Source: Apostichopus japonicus
Taxonomy: Eukaryota > Echinodermata > Holothuroidea > Aspidochirotida > Stichopodidae
NCBI RefSeq assembly: GCF_037975245.1
Contig: NC_092566.1
Coordinates: 10,377,501-10,435,000 of the forward strand
Length of the DNA stretch: 57,500 nucleotides
Direction: 5' to 3'
The translations under genes were made by a program, and so were the position numbers. The stretch's first letter is position 1. Each line of letters opens with the position of its first letter. Below the pieces are notes generated by a model, which searched no databases, was not told where the DNA came from, and saw nothing but the letters and a program-made list of their open reading frames with translations. Of the stretch, positions 27,401 through 38,891 are shown one piece after another.

Positions 27401-28617
27401 ATTTAAAGGAACAAGAAAAAAAATATGAAATTTATTTGCTGTCGGCCACTGAAATGACGTGATGGTTGCTAATGAATATTTATGACTGTTGCTGTTATTT
27501 GAAAGGCAGGGTAATAACCTCATTTTGAAATTACTTTCTATCAAGAGTAAACACGATAACGTGCATCTAAAGGAAATTACAAGAAGATAACAAAAAACGC
27601 AAAAATAATAATAGATGAAAAACGATAGAAGAAAGATTAAAATAAGCGAGAATTAAAAAAAAAATTAATATAAATATACACGAAACACTTCTTGGTTAAT
27701 CCTAAGGGTGTAATTATTGTTAAATTGAGACTTTAGAATGTTAACTGGCGAGAAAATTGTTAGAGTGAAAGAAAATTATGGGGGAATACAAAAGTCTACA
27801 ATGTGCATTATATATCTACTTGACGATGTCTATAAATTAAACCACATTGTCAGAGAAAATAAATGGTAAAATCCAATTCTGCAAAAAGGCATCTCAAATG
27901 TATGAATATTGTGTTTTCTTATACGAAGGCCACCATGTGGAGAAATATATTGGTTGGAGTAAAGAACCAGAGAAAACAAAAAAATTCACTTTTTCTAGAT
28001 GGCGCGATGTCCAGGGTATACATGGGCCCCAGTAAATGAGCTCAAACCTAATTAGGACGATTATAATGTAAGATTTTGTTTCGGTTTTGTTGTCGAAGGG
28101 GCCGGATTGCTGCCTATTGGGAACCTCTGTTATATATAGTGGGTAAACATACTTCTCAACTCATTTGTGGGATTTGGTTGGCATATAACATGCATGTAAA
28201 ACAATTCGACATGCATGTTGAACGATCTAAAACAAGATTAATTGGTTACAAGTAGTGAGCATTTTTTTCCAAAATGATATTCTACTATATTTATATACAT
28301 ATACTACGTGTTCAATATTTAGAGTAAGTTGTATCCTTACCGCGCAAGAGCTTGATAACTTGATTACCTACAAAATATAGGGTTAATACGTAACATAGAC
28401 ATTGCATCGCATTTCCTCTGTATCACTCATCGATTTCGAAAGACCCCCCTCACCCCCACCATTTCCACCTTCTCTATTAGTTATCTTCTGTTCAAGATAT
28501 TTGCCGCCCTTCTTTCCAGCATTTAGTGCTCGCTCCGTTATATCCTCTATCCATCATCTTATCAAGTATTAAGCAATACCTGCCGTCCATTTCAATATAG
28601 AGGTTTTCAGCTTGGTA
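21456..28617. other. Intron interior with no recognised element
   Basis: AT-rich intronic DNA. By eye it holds a short local repeat (gattgatccttcgggta at about 21458 and again near 21516), homopolymer tracts (for example poly-C at about 23872-23883), a GTTGGGGT-rich patch near 25275, and a CA/CGCA patch near 26290. I see no exon, RNA gene or transposon ends. Confidence 0.5.
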
Positions 28618-28625
28618 GTATAGAC

Positions 28626-28968
28626 CAGGGGTTCCCTAACTGGTGTGAAAGGACCCACAGGGGGTGCGTGAGTCCATCCCAGGGGGTTCGTGAGACGTTT
28701 CTGAAAGTTGTTGCGCTAACATCTGATATGTCATATAATTTAGTAATGTACAAAAGTCGTACCTATCGAAAAACTCTTTTCGCGTTCCATACGCACATGT
28801 TGCCATAGTAGTACCCTACCATGCATGTGATACTTGATCTTTTAGGAAGCACTGTTATGCGTATTATAGTATAATAATCACTCAGATCGTGTCTCGAAAA
28901 GTTGAGGGTTCGTGGACAACTCTGACATCCACAGGGGATTCGTTGGGGATAAAATTAGGGAAACCCTG
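28626..28968. mobile_element. hAT-like MITE, copy 1 (343 bp)
   Basis: The termini are CAGGGGTTCCCTAACT at the left and TTAGGGAAACCCTG at the right, an inverted repeat. The flanking 8-mers are GTATAGAC (28618-28625) and GTCTATAC (28969-28976), 6 of 8 identical and of the nTnnnnAn form often seen for hAT insertions. The interior, including gtgagtccatcccaggggg and actcagatcgtgtctcgaaa, is shared in the same orientation with the copy at 51817-52352. It carries no coding sequence. Confidence 0.83.
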
Positions 28969-30355
28969 GTCTATACCCTTGAAGAAGAACTGTTTTATCA
29001 CCGTAACGTCTGGCCCAACATTTTTCTACATTTACATCTGTGACTCTTCTCTCATAGGATAAGTAGTTTGCTATCACCCTGTATGTGACCATTTTTATAT
29101 TACACTTTAAAGCTATATCTCTACTATGTCTCTGTCTGATCAAACTCAGTTGAATATGGTTTTTTTTTCAATGGGATTGATACTGATGTATGTATGCATA
29201 CATATTATTCAATGTAAATCAATTTCTTCCTCTGTTTTCAAAAGGTCAACTGTAGTGATTATGGAATATTATGTATTTCTTCTTCCCCTCTCGGCCCCCC
29301 CCCAAAAAAAAAAAACGAAAGAGAAAAAAATCTCAACATTTCTTTGAAAAAAAAATAAGCTGAAGGAATTTAATAAAAAAAGGTAGAAAAAAAGCAAAGA
29401 CAAAAAAACTGCGAAATCGTAATCAAATAGGAAATTACGGAATTTCCCTTTGAAAATTGACAATTATAAGTGACACGTGGGGCAGTCAAGAGGGGAAATT
29501 CATTCATCGATTCACTCTGTTCGACTTACTTAAGTCATTTTAAAGTCGTAGTAACTCTGACTTGATAAATGGTACTCTCGATATTCTAACGTTGTTAATA
29601 CATAAAAATCCAATTTTAACATATCTTTGACACCAGTTACAAATATTTAAATAAATAATAGAAACATTTGTTTTTATTTGCAGTAAGACTAAAGAAATCG
29701 AGGAGAGATCTTTTCGCCAACTTCGTGAAAGAGCTTTTTTTTATCTGGTTCTGGTTTTATTTTCCTTCTTGTTTTCACTATCTTCGCAAATTGTCTTCAT
29801 TTGTATAAGACCTGCAGTATACCGTATATAAATATAGAACCTCTCAACGCGGTTAAAACCAGAAAGATAAACAAATTCCACTAATGAAAAATGATAAAGA
29901 ACCACCAAAATACAAACCGATAGTCAGATTTCCCTGTTTTTCTGAGCTATTTCTTTCTTTTTGTATCCTTTTCTATCTCTCTCTCTCTTTTTTTCTTGTT
30001 ATATTGACCTAGTTGAATGACCATATAATTTACGTGTTTCTCACTTGTTCAAACATGCAATAAACACTATTGACATTATATCTATTACCACTCCACGTCA
30101 TTACCAAACCTAAAGGCATCTCATCTGAGAGTATATATATGTGAACAGGGAATCATGCGTCTTTTGGAATTTTGTTGATTTGATGTTATTCGGAAATCAA
30201 GAAGATATGTAGAAAGTAGATAAAAAACAGGTTTGCATTTCAATGGCACAATACTGACACGATACTATGTCACTCATTACATTACCATTTGTTGCTTTGG
30301 GACACCATGACACAATATACAGCAATTTGGTACCTAAGTTTATCTAAAAGCTCAA

Positions 30356-30581
<226 letters not shown>

Positions 30582-30696
30582 CATTTGCCTTTGTCGTTTA
30601 CCTCCATTTCATTAACATAAAGTCTGTTCAAAGTATCTCTTCGAGATCCGGCTTTAGGAATCACAAGTGATTTTCGAGTTGGTTAGCATCATGTTT

Positions 30697-30945
30697 GATC
30701 TCTAGAGTAAGGCAAAATATGTCACCAAAACAGAACTAGTATTGTTCGATACATGCGACAAACTCCTACAGTGGAATTACAACCTTCCTTACCGGTTTCG
30801 AACCTCTGCACATACAAGCAGCGTCCATAGCCAAGTGGTTAGGGTGTCCGCATATAAAGCGGGAGGCACGGGTTCCAATCCCGGTGGAGGCGGGAGTTTT
30901 TTCACTGTTCTTGATTTTCCAACACACTACGATTTCAATTAATAT
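30697..30945 (+). mobile_element. tRNA-derived SINE, family 2, plus-strand copy
   Basis: About 250 bp. A unique 5' block (ggcaaaatatgtcaccaaaa) precedes a tRNA-like core at about 30828-30893. The A-box-like segment is TAGCCAAGTGGTTAG, the B-box-like segment GGTTCCAATCC, and a hairpin TCCGC/GCGGG with a 7-nt loop sits in the anticodon-arm position. The 3' block ttttttcactgttcttgatt follows. A second copy lies inverted at 31536-31788. The tRNA-like part is degenerate, and I do not call it a tRNA gene. Confidence 0.8.
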
Positions 30946-31506
30946 AAGTATTGTGAATTTACTTATTACTTTATTGATAACCTAAATCCCTTGTGCCAAA
31001 CGATTAACCAATATCAGTTTAAATTCTTAACTGTTGATAGAATCCCTTTTAAAATCAGTAAATGTTTCAGTAAGTCGGGATACAACTCGAGTTCAGCTTC
31101 GCCTCTTTTTTTTTTGTCTCAAATGGGAGGGACAGAATGAGATTGAAATGAATGTTTTGTGTTGAAGTAGATCTTGTCCACCCACTCTAGCCACGAGGGA
31201 CATCTTCCCGACTTGATAGTCGCTAAGCTGATACCTAGTTCCTCCTAACATTCCATACCCTTACTAAACTTCTAGCTTCAAATTTCTAAGCCCTGGAAGG
31301 TAAACGGGGAAAAAGGGAGACAAAAGACAGGGCAGCTATATCTTGTTCATTGAAGAACATAAGAAACTCTTCTGAGACAGTTTAGACGCGATGCAGGTTA
31401 TCGATGAACAGTTGGTTTAAGCTGAATAATAATGTGAAAGTAAGGAGAGCAATGCGCATGCTCAGAATGACACAAGAGGTACATGTATTAATCACCAATA
31501 ACTATA

Positions 31507-31507
<1 letters not shown>

Positions 31508-31535
<28 letters not shown>
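31508..31535. repeat. (TA)n microsatellite at a SINE 3' end
   Basis: A short alternating TA tract that immediately follows the 3' end of the minus-strand SINE copy, as another TA tract does at 30357-30518. Confidence 0.85.
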
Positions 31536-31540
<5 letters not shown>

Positions 31541-31788
31541 ATTGAAATCGTAGTGAGTTGGAAAATCCAGAACAGTGAAAAACTTCCAGACTCCACCGGG
31601 ATTCGAACCCGGGCCTCGCGCTTTATTTGCGGACACCCTACCAACTAGGCCATAGACGCTGACTGTATGTCCAGAGGTTCGAAACCGGCAAGGAAGGTCG
31701 TTCTTCCACTGTAGGCGTTTGTCACCTGTATCGAACAATACTAGTTCAGTAGTTCTGTTTTGGTGACATATTTGCCTTTCTCTAGATC
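31536..31788 (-). mobile_element. tRNA-derived SINE, family 2, minus-strand copy
   Basis: The inverted partner of the SINE at 30697-30945. On minus it reads ggcaaatatgtcaccaaaac, then a tRNA-like core with TGGCCTAGTTGGTAGG (A box) and GGGTTCGAATCCC (a canonical B box), then gaagtttttcactgttctgg and a TA-rich tail. The B box is better preserved than in the plus copy. The two copies could pair over about 250 bp with a 590-nt loop in the intronic transcript. Confidence 0.83.
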
Positions 31789-32460
31789 AAATCAACATAT
31801 ATGTGTGTGTATATAAACCCACCCCTGATCTAAACGTTACTGTTAACGCTGTTCTATGAAACAAAATTCTCAACCTTGTTCTTTTAACTCCATACACAAT
31901 CAGCATAGCACCCTCTGATGAGGGTCAACACCATTTGTCCTTGGCAAATTAAAGGGGGTATAGACATGCAAATTTGACTAATAGCTGAGGTTTGTTTTTC
32001 TTTCTTCGTATGGTCATTCTCTTAATCAATCAAACTGAGTAATTGTTGGTCACTGCAAAATACGCCTTAACTTTAAATAATAACTTTAAATATTTTTTTC
32101 TCCCTCCTGCCCACATGCCTCTGCACATGGTAATAGTTTATGACTAATCTAGACAAGACGAAATTATGAGAAATATCAAAATTGCAGTATTTGTTTCCTC
32201 AAATCTTGCCGTATAGTAAGAGTTACATAAGTATATCTGGAGGAACTCAAATCATACTCTACAGGTGTGAAAAGAATCGCTTATATATACTCACTTGGAA
32301 TCGTTGTTAATAATTACGTCTACTATAGATATTCACAAGGATCCTCCCCATGATTGCTATCATCATGTGAAGGCATATTCTATAGTAAACATTACTGCTA
32401 TTCACAGTCAATTAGTTGTATCATAAGCATTGTTGTTTCTTAAAATATAAAATGAGCGTG

Positions 32461-32487
32461 ACATATATATATATATATATATATATT
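32461..32487. repeat. (TA)n microsatellite
   Basis: A short pure TA dinucleotide tract. Confidence 0.85.
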
Positions 32488-32701
32488 ACTTTAATAAAAT
32501 TGACATAAGCACTACCGCAATCAACAGTGTGTAATTTGTGGGTACAATTTACACGGTTATTTTGTTCACATGATGAGGTTTAGCTTCAGGGGAGAATGAG
32601 ATTTGTGAAAACAAATAGAGATAGAGAAATAATCTTCGTGAGGTTGATTAAGTGCATTTAGTGTTAGAATAACTTACAAGGATGATTTTACTATCCTATA
32701 G

Positions 32702-32702
32702 G

Positions 32703-32759
<57 letters not shown>
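32702..32759. repeat. (TA)n microsatellite
   Basis: About 58 bp of pure alternating TA. Confidence 0.93.
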
Positions 32760-32760
<1 letters not shown>

Positions 32761-33436
32761 TCTACGTGTTGAAACATTTACATCAGAATATGAAGTCGCA
32801 AAAGGATTTAATGTACAATGTATAAATGGTTTTCATTTGTAAATACCACTGACTGTGGTAATCAATTTATTTCATGAAAATGATCTTTTTTTTTTTAAAT
32901 AATGTGAATAATAATAAAAACGTCATTTATATAGCGCTATATAAAAACGATTATAAAACGACAAGAAGGAAATAAATGCAGTGGAAACAAATATTAACCA
33001 AATAAAAACTAATCCTAAAATACCAATTCAAAAAAAAAAAGTAATAACCTCTGTATGCCAATACTTTTACATTGTTTTTTCCTCCCTTATTTTTGAACAT
33101 CAAATTTATATTGACGCTATATTTTAAGTGTTTATACAGCTGATGTGTATTCATAGCATTAATCATAACATGCTACATGAGTCCCACAGCCTACGTGCTT
33201 AGAAGTGTAATGAGTTTGACCTATAGCAACATTTGCAGAATAGAAGGGGGAAACGGATTCAAACCTCTCCACCTGAAAATCTGGACAGGAATTCTGACCT
33301 TGAAAAGCGGATGCGTGTGGTATAAATGCGTAAACAAGTATGCTAAATGAGCGCAATGGGGAACAGTAACATGGAATGTATTAACGTTATCCTAAATCAA
33401 CCGATTCACATAGAGATTACAGTAACTATTGTAAAT

Positions 33437-33668
33437 GTTTAAGTTTTGTACCACAATAAAAACTGGATCGTGCTGATAAATATGATAAATCGGTGGCATG
33501 TGCAATTACTGTATAATGGTTGACAGTAAACACCGAGGCTATGTGTAATCCCAACAAACGCATTGTTTGGGATTACACGTATTTCTGAGTTCTTACTGTA
33601 ATCCTAATACTACATGCTACCGATTTATAGCACGATCCAGTGTTTACTGTGGTACAAAACTTTAAGAT
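33437..33668. mobile_element. Foldback (long inverted repeat) MITE
   Basis: Nearly the whole segment is one imperfect hairpin. The outer arms are AAGTTTTGTACCACA (33441) and TGTGGTACAAAACTT (ending about 33663). Further inside, CTGGATCGTGCT pairs with AGCACGATCCAG. At the tip is a perfect 12-bp stem GTGTAATCCCAA / TTGGGATTACAC around an 11-nt loop. There is no coding capacity. The target-site duplication is unclear. Confidence 0.78.
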
Positions 33669-34312
33669 TTATTGTAGATACTGCATGTGTTCTCTGTGTG
33701 TATATCGGGTGCCTATAAACTGACGGCCTCCCAGCCGTGACTCGGTATGTTGCTACGTAATTATTCCTAAACGACACCAATTTTCTAACGAAATTAAAGT
33801 CAAGTGAACAAATAATTTATTCGTGATACGATTGGAAGTACATTAGGCAGGTTTTTAAAAATAATGTGAAATTGTTGTACTTTTTAAGTTCAAGAAGCCT
33901 TGACAAATCGACTTGTACCGAAGTTATATAACGGTAGCCTATGCGTTAGACTTCCCGTAGTTACGAAACATTTTTTCCAATAGTTTTATAACTTGTCCAC
34001 CCACTTTTAGAAAGGTCAGATCTGTAAAGTGAGATAAGCCTAAGTATTGTGGCAAGATTCTGCTTATGAACGCATGACTTTATGAGACCATTGAAACTGA
34101 AAACAACGTACGCCATTGATAGAACATTGGAAAGCAAACCGAAAAATGCTTGCGTTGATATGTAAATACTGCAGTGGCTTGCCAAACATCTCGAAGGAAG
34201 GGGGTAGGAAGCTTCCAATAAGTGTGTGGGGGGGGGGGGGACAACATCAGAGGGGCACTTTCTCCTTCCACAACCACCACTCGTTATGCTATAAACCCAT
34301 ACACACCGGCCA

Positions 34313-34783
34313 TATTACTTAAATATATATGATGTGTTAGTATACTATCAATACTATTATGGTGCACGTGAATAATTAAAATCAAATATTAAAATTAACA
34401 AAGGCTTAAGATATCCAAAAGACAGTTCTTCATCAAAGGGTCACATTTTATTTGCCAGTAGGGCACATTTGCTATTTTGGAAAAAAAGTGGGGGGGGGGG
34501 GGAGGCGGCACGTGCCCCCAGTAGTCCTCGGCTCCTACCCCCTCGCTCGAAGGTATATATTACTTAAATATATATGATGTGTTATTATGCTATCAATACT
34601 ATTATGGTGCACGCGAATAATTAAAATAAAATATTACAATTAACAAAGGCTTAAGATATCCAAAAGACAGTTCTTCATCAAAGGGGCACATTTTATTTGC
34701 CAGTAGGGCACATTTGCTATTTTGGGAAAAAAATTGGGGGGGGGCACGTTACCCTAGTGCCCCCGGCTCCTACCCCCTGCTCG

Positions 34784-34790
<7 letters not shown>
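34313..34790. repeat. 245-bp tandem duplication (two units)
   Basis: Unit 1 spans 34313-34557 and unit 2 34558-34790; both begin tattacttaaatatatatgat and end ggctcctacccc..gctcgaagg. They differ by few substitutions and in the length of an internal poly-G run. Unit 2 runs into a (TA)n tract at about 34789-34822. A mirrored cacgtgccccc / ggggcacgt pattern near the G-run suggests the unit may derive from a MITE, but I cannot define ends. Confidence 0.88.
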
Positions 34791-34824
<34 letters not shown>

Positions 34825-36164
34825 TTGCTATTCTTTCAAGTATTCAAAATATTTCAGAATACAAAATTAGAATAATCTTAAAAGACTTGTTTTCCCGAAA
34901 CATCTATTTTTGAACATTCCATATCCTTTTCAGTATATGTGGAAAATGAATTAGCTGTGGTCTGTCTGCGGTCGTAGATTGACTAAAAACAGACCATAAA
35001 TGGGCCTTGTGATGGTGCGTCATGAATGAAACCAAAGATGGTTACCCACCATTTAACTTGATTCCGTTACCTTTTACATTACATGCTATTGATACATTAA
35101 AAGATTATATATAAGAGAGAAAAAAGGAAGTTTATAGTCATTTCCTTAACTCGTTAATTCGACTCTCTACGAACCGAAAATAGGATAATCCAACAATGAC
35201 TAAACTCGACATAGACTGTTAAGCAATAACGTGGGCGATGCATTTTTTATTTTAAAACCCAAACAAGGTGTTTATACAAGTTTTTTTGTTGGTGTTTTGT
35301 TTCCGTCTCAACCTCATTACATATGAGACGGTTAAGACGAGTAATTCTCCAAAGGTTTCGTGCTTTAATGGATTTGCTATCGATTGAAAAAGGTTCCGCA
35401 AAAAAAAAAAACCCTGGGAAATGTCTACCATGCAGCTTATAGATGCAACGGACAAACAGCAAATCACATAAACAGGAGTTTGATCCGATAAACAGTATAA
35501 TTCAGTGTGCGGCGAAAGCATTTTAGATTGACCAATTTGAACTTGCTCAAAATCGTTTCATTTTCTCTTTCGTTCATCACTGCGATCCTTTCAATCACAG
35601 ACATCCTTTGACTCATTTGTTAACATTAAGCACATGTTAATGAGTTTGTTTTACCTATTGAATATTTTCATAAATGACATCATTAAGTGACGTCAGGACA
35701 TTATAAGAGTTCTTCACGAAATAAGTTTAAACTGGTTCCACGTATATTTAGCTCGATGACTTGAATTTTCAGCAATGCCTTAATAATTTAAATTAAGTTA
35801 ATGTTGTCCAAGGGAATGCAATTGATTCGGTTTTGGGATTTTGTTTTTCTCATATTGCTTTTACAGATTTATTATAAATATACCAGCCCAATTATCCACA
35901 TTCACGCTATATAAAATGTCCATATATGAAATGTGCATTTCTTTGTGAAGGATACATGCGTATGAAATGTGTTCTTTTTCTCTATGGAATTGCATTTAAA
36001 GTTATCGGACTGTTATAATAAGGTTTGAATAGGTTAATACGATATGAATATGCATATAGTTAGTTGATAGCGATGGGAACAGTCAGTGATTTCGTTTCAT
36101 TTGTAAAACGATATATATCCAGTCGCACCCCCTCATCACATATGATTGCCTTCTCTCTTTGATA

Positions 36165-36413
36165 TGTATGTATTGTATGTTTGTATTTTAAATTCTCCTA
36201 CAAGCAGGAACTCGCAAAGAGGCCATCATTGGCTTATCAGAGCCGCAAGCTGACCGAAGTCAGTCTCTTAGATTCATATTAAACGTCTATGATTATGAAT
36301 TGTCAATTGTCAACAACTCTGTAACTAGACGACATACATAAATCTTGGAGTGACTCGAACTCGGGACCTTATGATTGAAAGGTACCGGCGTTAACCACTG
36401 AGCTAGCACTCCT
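36165..36413 (-). mobile_element. tRNA-derived SINE, family 3
   Basis: On minus, 36413-36345 is a well-formed tRNA-like sequence: acceptor GGAGTG pairing with CACTCC, D-arm/A box TAGCTCAGTGGTTAAC, and B box GAGTTCGAGTC. The anticodon region is ambiguous and the sequence runs on into about 180 bp of unrelated body ending in a CATA/CAATA-type tail near 36165-36185. It is therefore a SINE head and probably not a working tRNA gene. Confidence 0.72.
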
Positions 36414-36699
36414 TAACATATGTTCACATGCAGATGGTATATTTTGTCTGGAAGTGTCGATGAAGGCCCCTTGAGTTTAGGGCTTCTTGAAGGTGGGACC
36501 CTTTTTAGCCTCATCTGCCATTTCATAATCCGATGACACTGATGGTTCTGAGGTTCTCCTTGCTTTGAAAAGTCTAAGCTGACGGATTTTCTCGGGTTTT
36601 TTGTAATATGAGTTAAAAGAGTTAGTTGAGCTCTTTTATTACAGCTTCTTTCGCCTTCAGCTGTTAGTGTTTACTCGTTTCTTAAATTCGTAATATGTT

Positions 36700-37005
36700 T
36701 GCCTATAAAAATTATATTCCTTTACTGATAAGCCTTAGATCTCTCGTGTGGTCTATAAATTCAATTGCACAAGCTGTAGTGCTTGCTATATAGGAGAAAC
36801 CCATAGACAACCCCGCTACACGGATTTATGAGCATCTTACAACTGACAAGAATTAATAGTTTTGCAAAATATTGAGGTAAATCACACAAATTATTGTAAG
36901 AAGCAATGCGATCACAACTTTTTCAAAATTATTGACTCAGTTAACACTAAGCTCCAGCTTAGGATCAAAGAAAGTCTGCACATTAGATGTGAGAAGTTGT
37001 GACTT
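36700..37005 (+). pseudogene. Penelope-like retroelement remnant, GIY-YIG endonuclease region
   Basis: In frame from 36748 the translation is VVYKFNCTSCSACYIGET, the Cys-bearing entry and YIGET motif typical of the C-terminal GIY-YIG domain of Penelope-like elements. The frame ends at a TGA at 36829. RIYEHL continues in another frame from 36821, marking a one-base indel. From 36922 the original frame resumes as FKIIDSVNTKLQLRIKESLH and stops at 37000. The upstream 48 bp fits the family in a third register. No reverse-transcriptase domain is visible, so this is a 5'-truncated, dead copy. A (TA)n tract and a decayed hammerhead-like segment follow. It lies antisense to the receptor gene. Confidence 0.85.
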
Positions 37006-37037
37006 TCTAAACATGTTGCTTTTCTGCAGTATTATTG

Positions 37038-37038
<1 letters not shown>

Positions 37039-37079
<41 letters not shown>
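37039..37079. repeat. (TA)n microsatellite
   Basis: A pure TA tract between the Penelope-like coding remnant and the hammerhead-like segment at 37092-37178. Confidence 0.9.
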
Positions 37080-37083
<4 letters not shown>

Positions 37084-37091
37084 CATATATC

Positions 37092-37178
37092 ACTCAGTGG
37101 TGTTGCTATGACCTACCAAACTATGATGTGCTAGCCGAAACTTAGTATATTCAGATATTACAACTATAACACATGAGT
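37092..37178 (+). ncRNA. Decayed hammerhead-ribozyme-like segment of the Penelope-like element
   Basis: It shares CTATGA, then GAAAC (37137-37141), then TTACAACTA (37158-37166), in the same order as the intact motif at 43729-43787. Outer arms ACTCA..GTGTT (37092-37105) can pair with AACAC.TGAGT (37168-37178), like an extended stem I. The first core (CTGANGA) is not recognisable, so it should be inactive. Its place about 90 bp after the GIY-YIG stop is where Penelope-like elements carry hammerheads in their terminal repeats. Confidence 0.45.
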
Positions 37179-37779
37179 TTTTTCTCTCTTACTATGATTA
37201 CTTGCTGGGTCGATCTATCATATTAGAAGAAAAAAAATTGTAACGCATTTACACAGAGCTTTCCATTAATAACTTGAATAAATCTACCGGAGAAATGGAA
37301 TATTATTATGAAATGCAAGCAACTACTTAATTCCATGTAAGAAACAGCAAAACATTTTGTACACATTCCGAGAAGGCCATCCGTTTCGCTGCGGACGTTG
37401 ATACAGCTGCTGTTTTTAAATACAAATGGTCGGAAGTGCCTTGTGACTTCCTGTTTAGCTCTTATATTGCAAAACATCCAACGTTATACTTGGCATAATT
37501 AAGTGAACTGTCTGTTTGGTAGACTAGTACTCCAACATTCATCTATATACTACCTAAGCTGTTACCTTTCTGTGAACCCTATTCCATACATCTGTACGTA
37601 AAAGGATTGAAGTGGTAGTTAATGTACCGTAAATCCCCTTTGGCCCATCTCTGGCGGTGTATATTCTTCGATAAAAGCTGTTACTTAAAAGCTGAGGTGT
37701 TAACGTTGAATTGTTAAGTATAAGAGTAACATGCACTTCCATACAATGAGATACAATGTATTAGTAATATTTTATCAGA

Positions 37780-38060
37780 ACATCAATATAGAAACAGCGG
37801 GTTAGTTTCAAGGGCAGGATTATAGCAATATAGCAGAGGAGCAGCAGAGATGTTGCAGAATTTGGCAGCATTTGGCAGTAATACATTATTACAGAAATAC
37901 AGACATAACAGGATGACAGCAGTATTGGCAATAATAGTATAGCAGTATTGAAACATAGATGTAGCAGAATATAATATGTAGCAGTATATATGAATAGCAG
38001 CATAGCCTAACACGATAGAAGTAGCCTACATATTGCCAGTAATAGTATATCAGAATAGCA
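37780..38060. repeat. Degenerate TAGCAG-rich low-complexity tract
   Basis: Many scattered copies of atagcag, gtagcag and gcagtat in AT-rich sequence. Similar words recur on both sides of the foldback element (aatagcagcatag at 38420, gcagcatatatgtagcagtat at 38704). This suggests an old, decayed tandem repeat later interrupted by that element. Confidence 0.6.
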
Positions 38061-38439
38061 GGATAGATATTGCATTATAACAACAGTTTAACTGTTTTAT
38101 TCAAGTGAAAATTGAAAGAACATTTGGTACAGCAAATTTGATCTTTGTTGTTTGATTTGCTACTCCGTTTGGGCGGAGGTGTGTGTGTGTGTGTGGGGGG
38201 GGGGGGATGTTATTTGTATATAATTATTTCCAAATCCAGATTACCATTGCTATTTGTTTGATCTTACATAGAGGGGTCTATCACTTCACAAGCTTTTAGT
38301 AGCTTTCTGGTAGAGCTCCTGAGCCATTCTTTCTTATCTTATTGTTATCATTTTGCATTGGTATTCTGTGGTTCAAGTAAAGTTCGGATGCTATCTTCTG
38401 TAGCATCACATATGTATCAAAATAGCAGCATAGCTTTCT

Positions 38440-38696
38440 GGTCACTTCGCCCAACAACCATTTCGCCCAACTGCCATTTCGCCCAACCAGCCTGGTCATT
38501 TCGCCCAACCAGCCTGGTCGTTAATTCCCGAATGTTTCCTTTTGAAGTATCATATTTAATCAAAGTTGGGCGAAATGACCAGGCTGGTTGGGCGAAATGA
38601 CCAGGCTAGTTGTGCGAAATGACCAGGCTGGTTGGGCGAAATGGTAAGGTTGGGCGAAATGGTAGTTGGTCGAAATGGTTGTTGGGCGAAGTGACC
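38440..38696. mobile_element. Foldback element built from TTGGGCGAAATG repeats
   Basis: The first 26 bp, beginning GGTCACTTCGCCCAACAACC, are an exact inverted repeat of the last 26 bp (ending GTTGTTGGGCGAAGTGACC). Each arm continues with short tandem units: CATTTCGCCCAACCAGCCTGGT on the left and the complement on the right, about four and seven units. The spacer of about 50 bp is unrelated. No coding sequence is present. The ends and a clear target-site duplication could not be confirmed. Confidence 0.8.
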
Positions 38697-38891
38697 TGCT
38701 TCCGCAGCATATATGTAGCAGTATAGTAAAGTAGGAGTACCGCGCTTATCATTCCCATGCATGGGCAAAGTACATGGCATTTGACATGATCATCTCCACC
38801 CCCCTCCCGCAACCAGATTGTTTACCTACTTTAAAACCAATAATCGATTGATTAATTACGATTATAATTTATTACACGGTAAAGACCGGTG

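Noticed and set aside
36345-36413. Functional tRNA gene on minus
   Set aside because: The acceptor, A box and B box look good, but the anticodon loop cannot be set in register and the sequence continues as a SINE body with a repeat tail.
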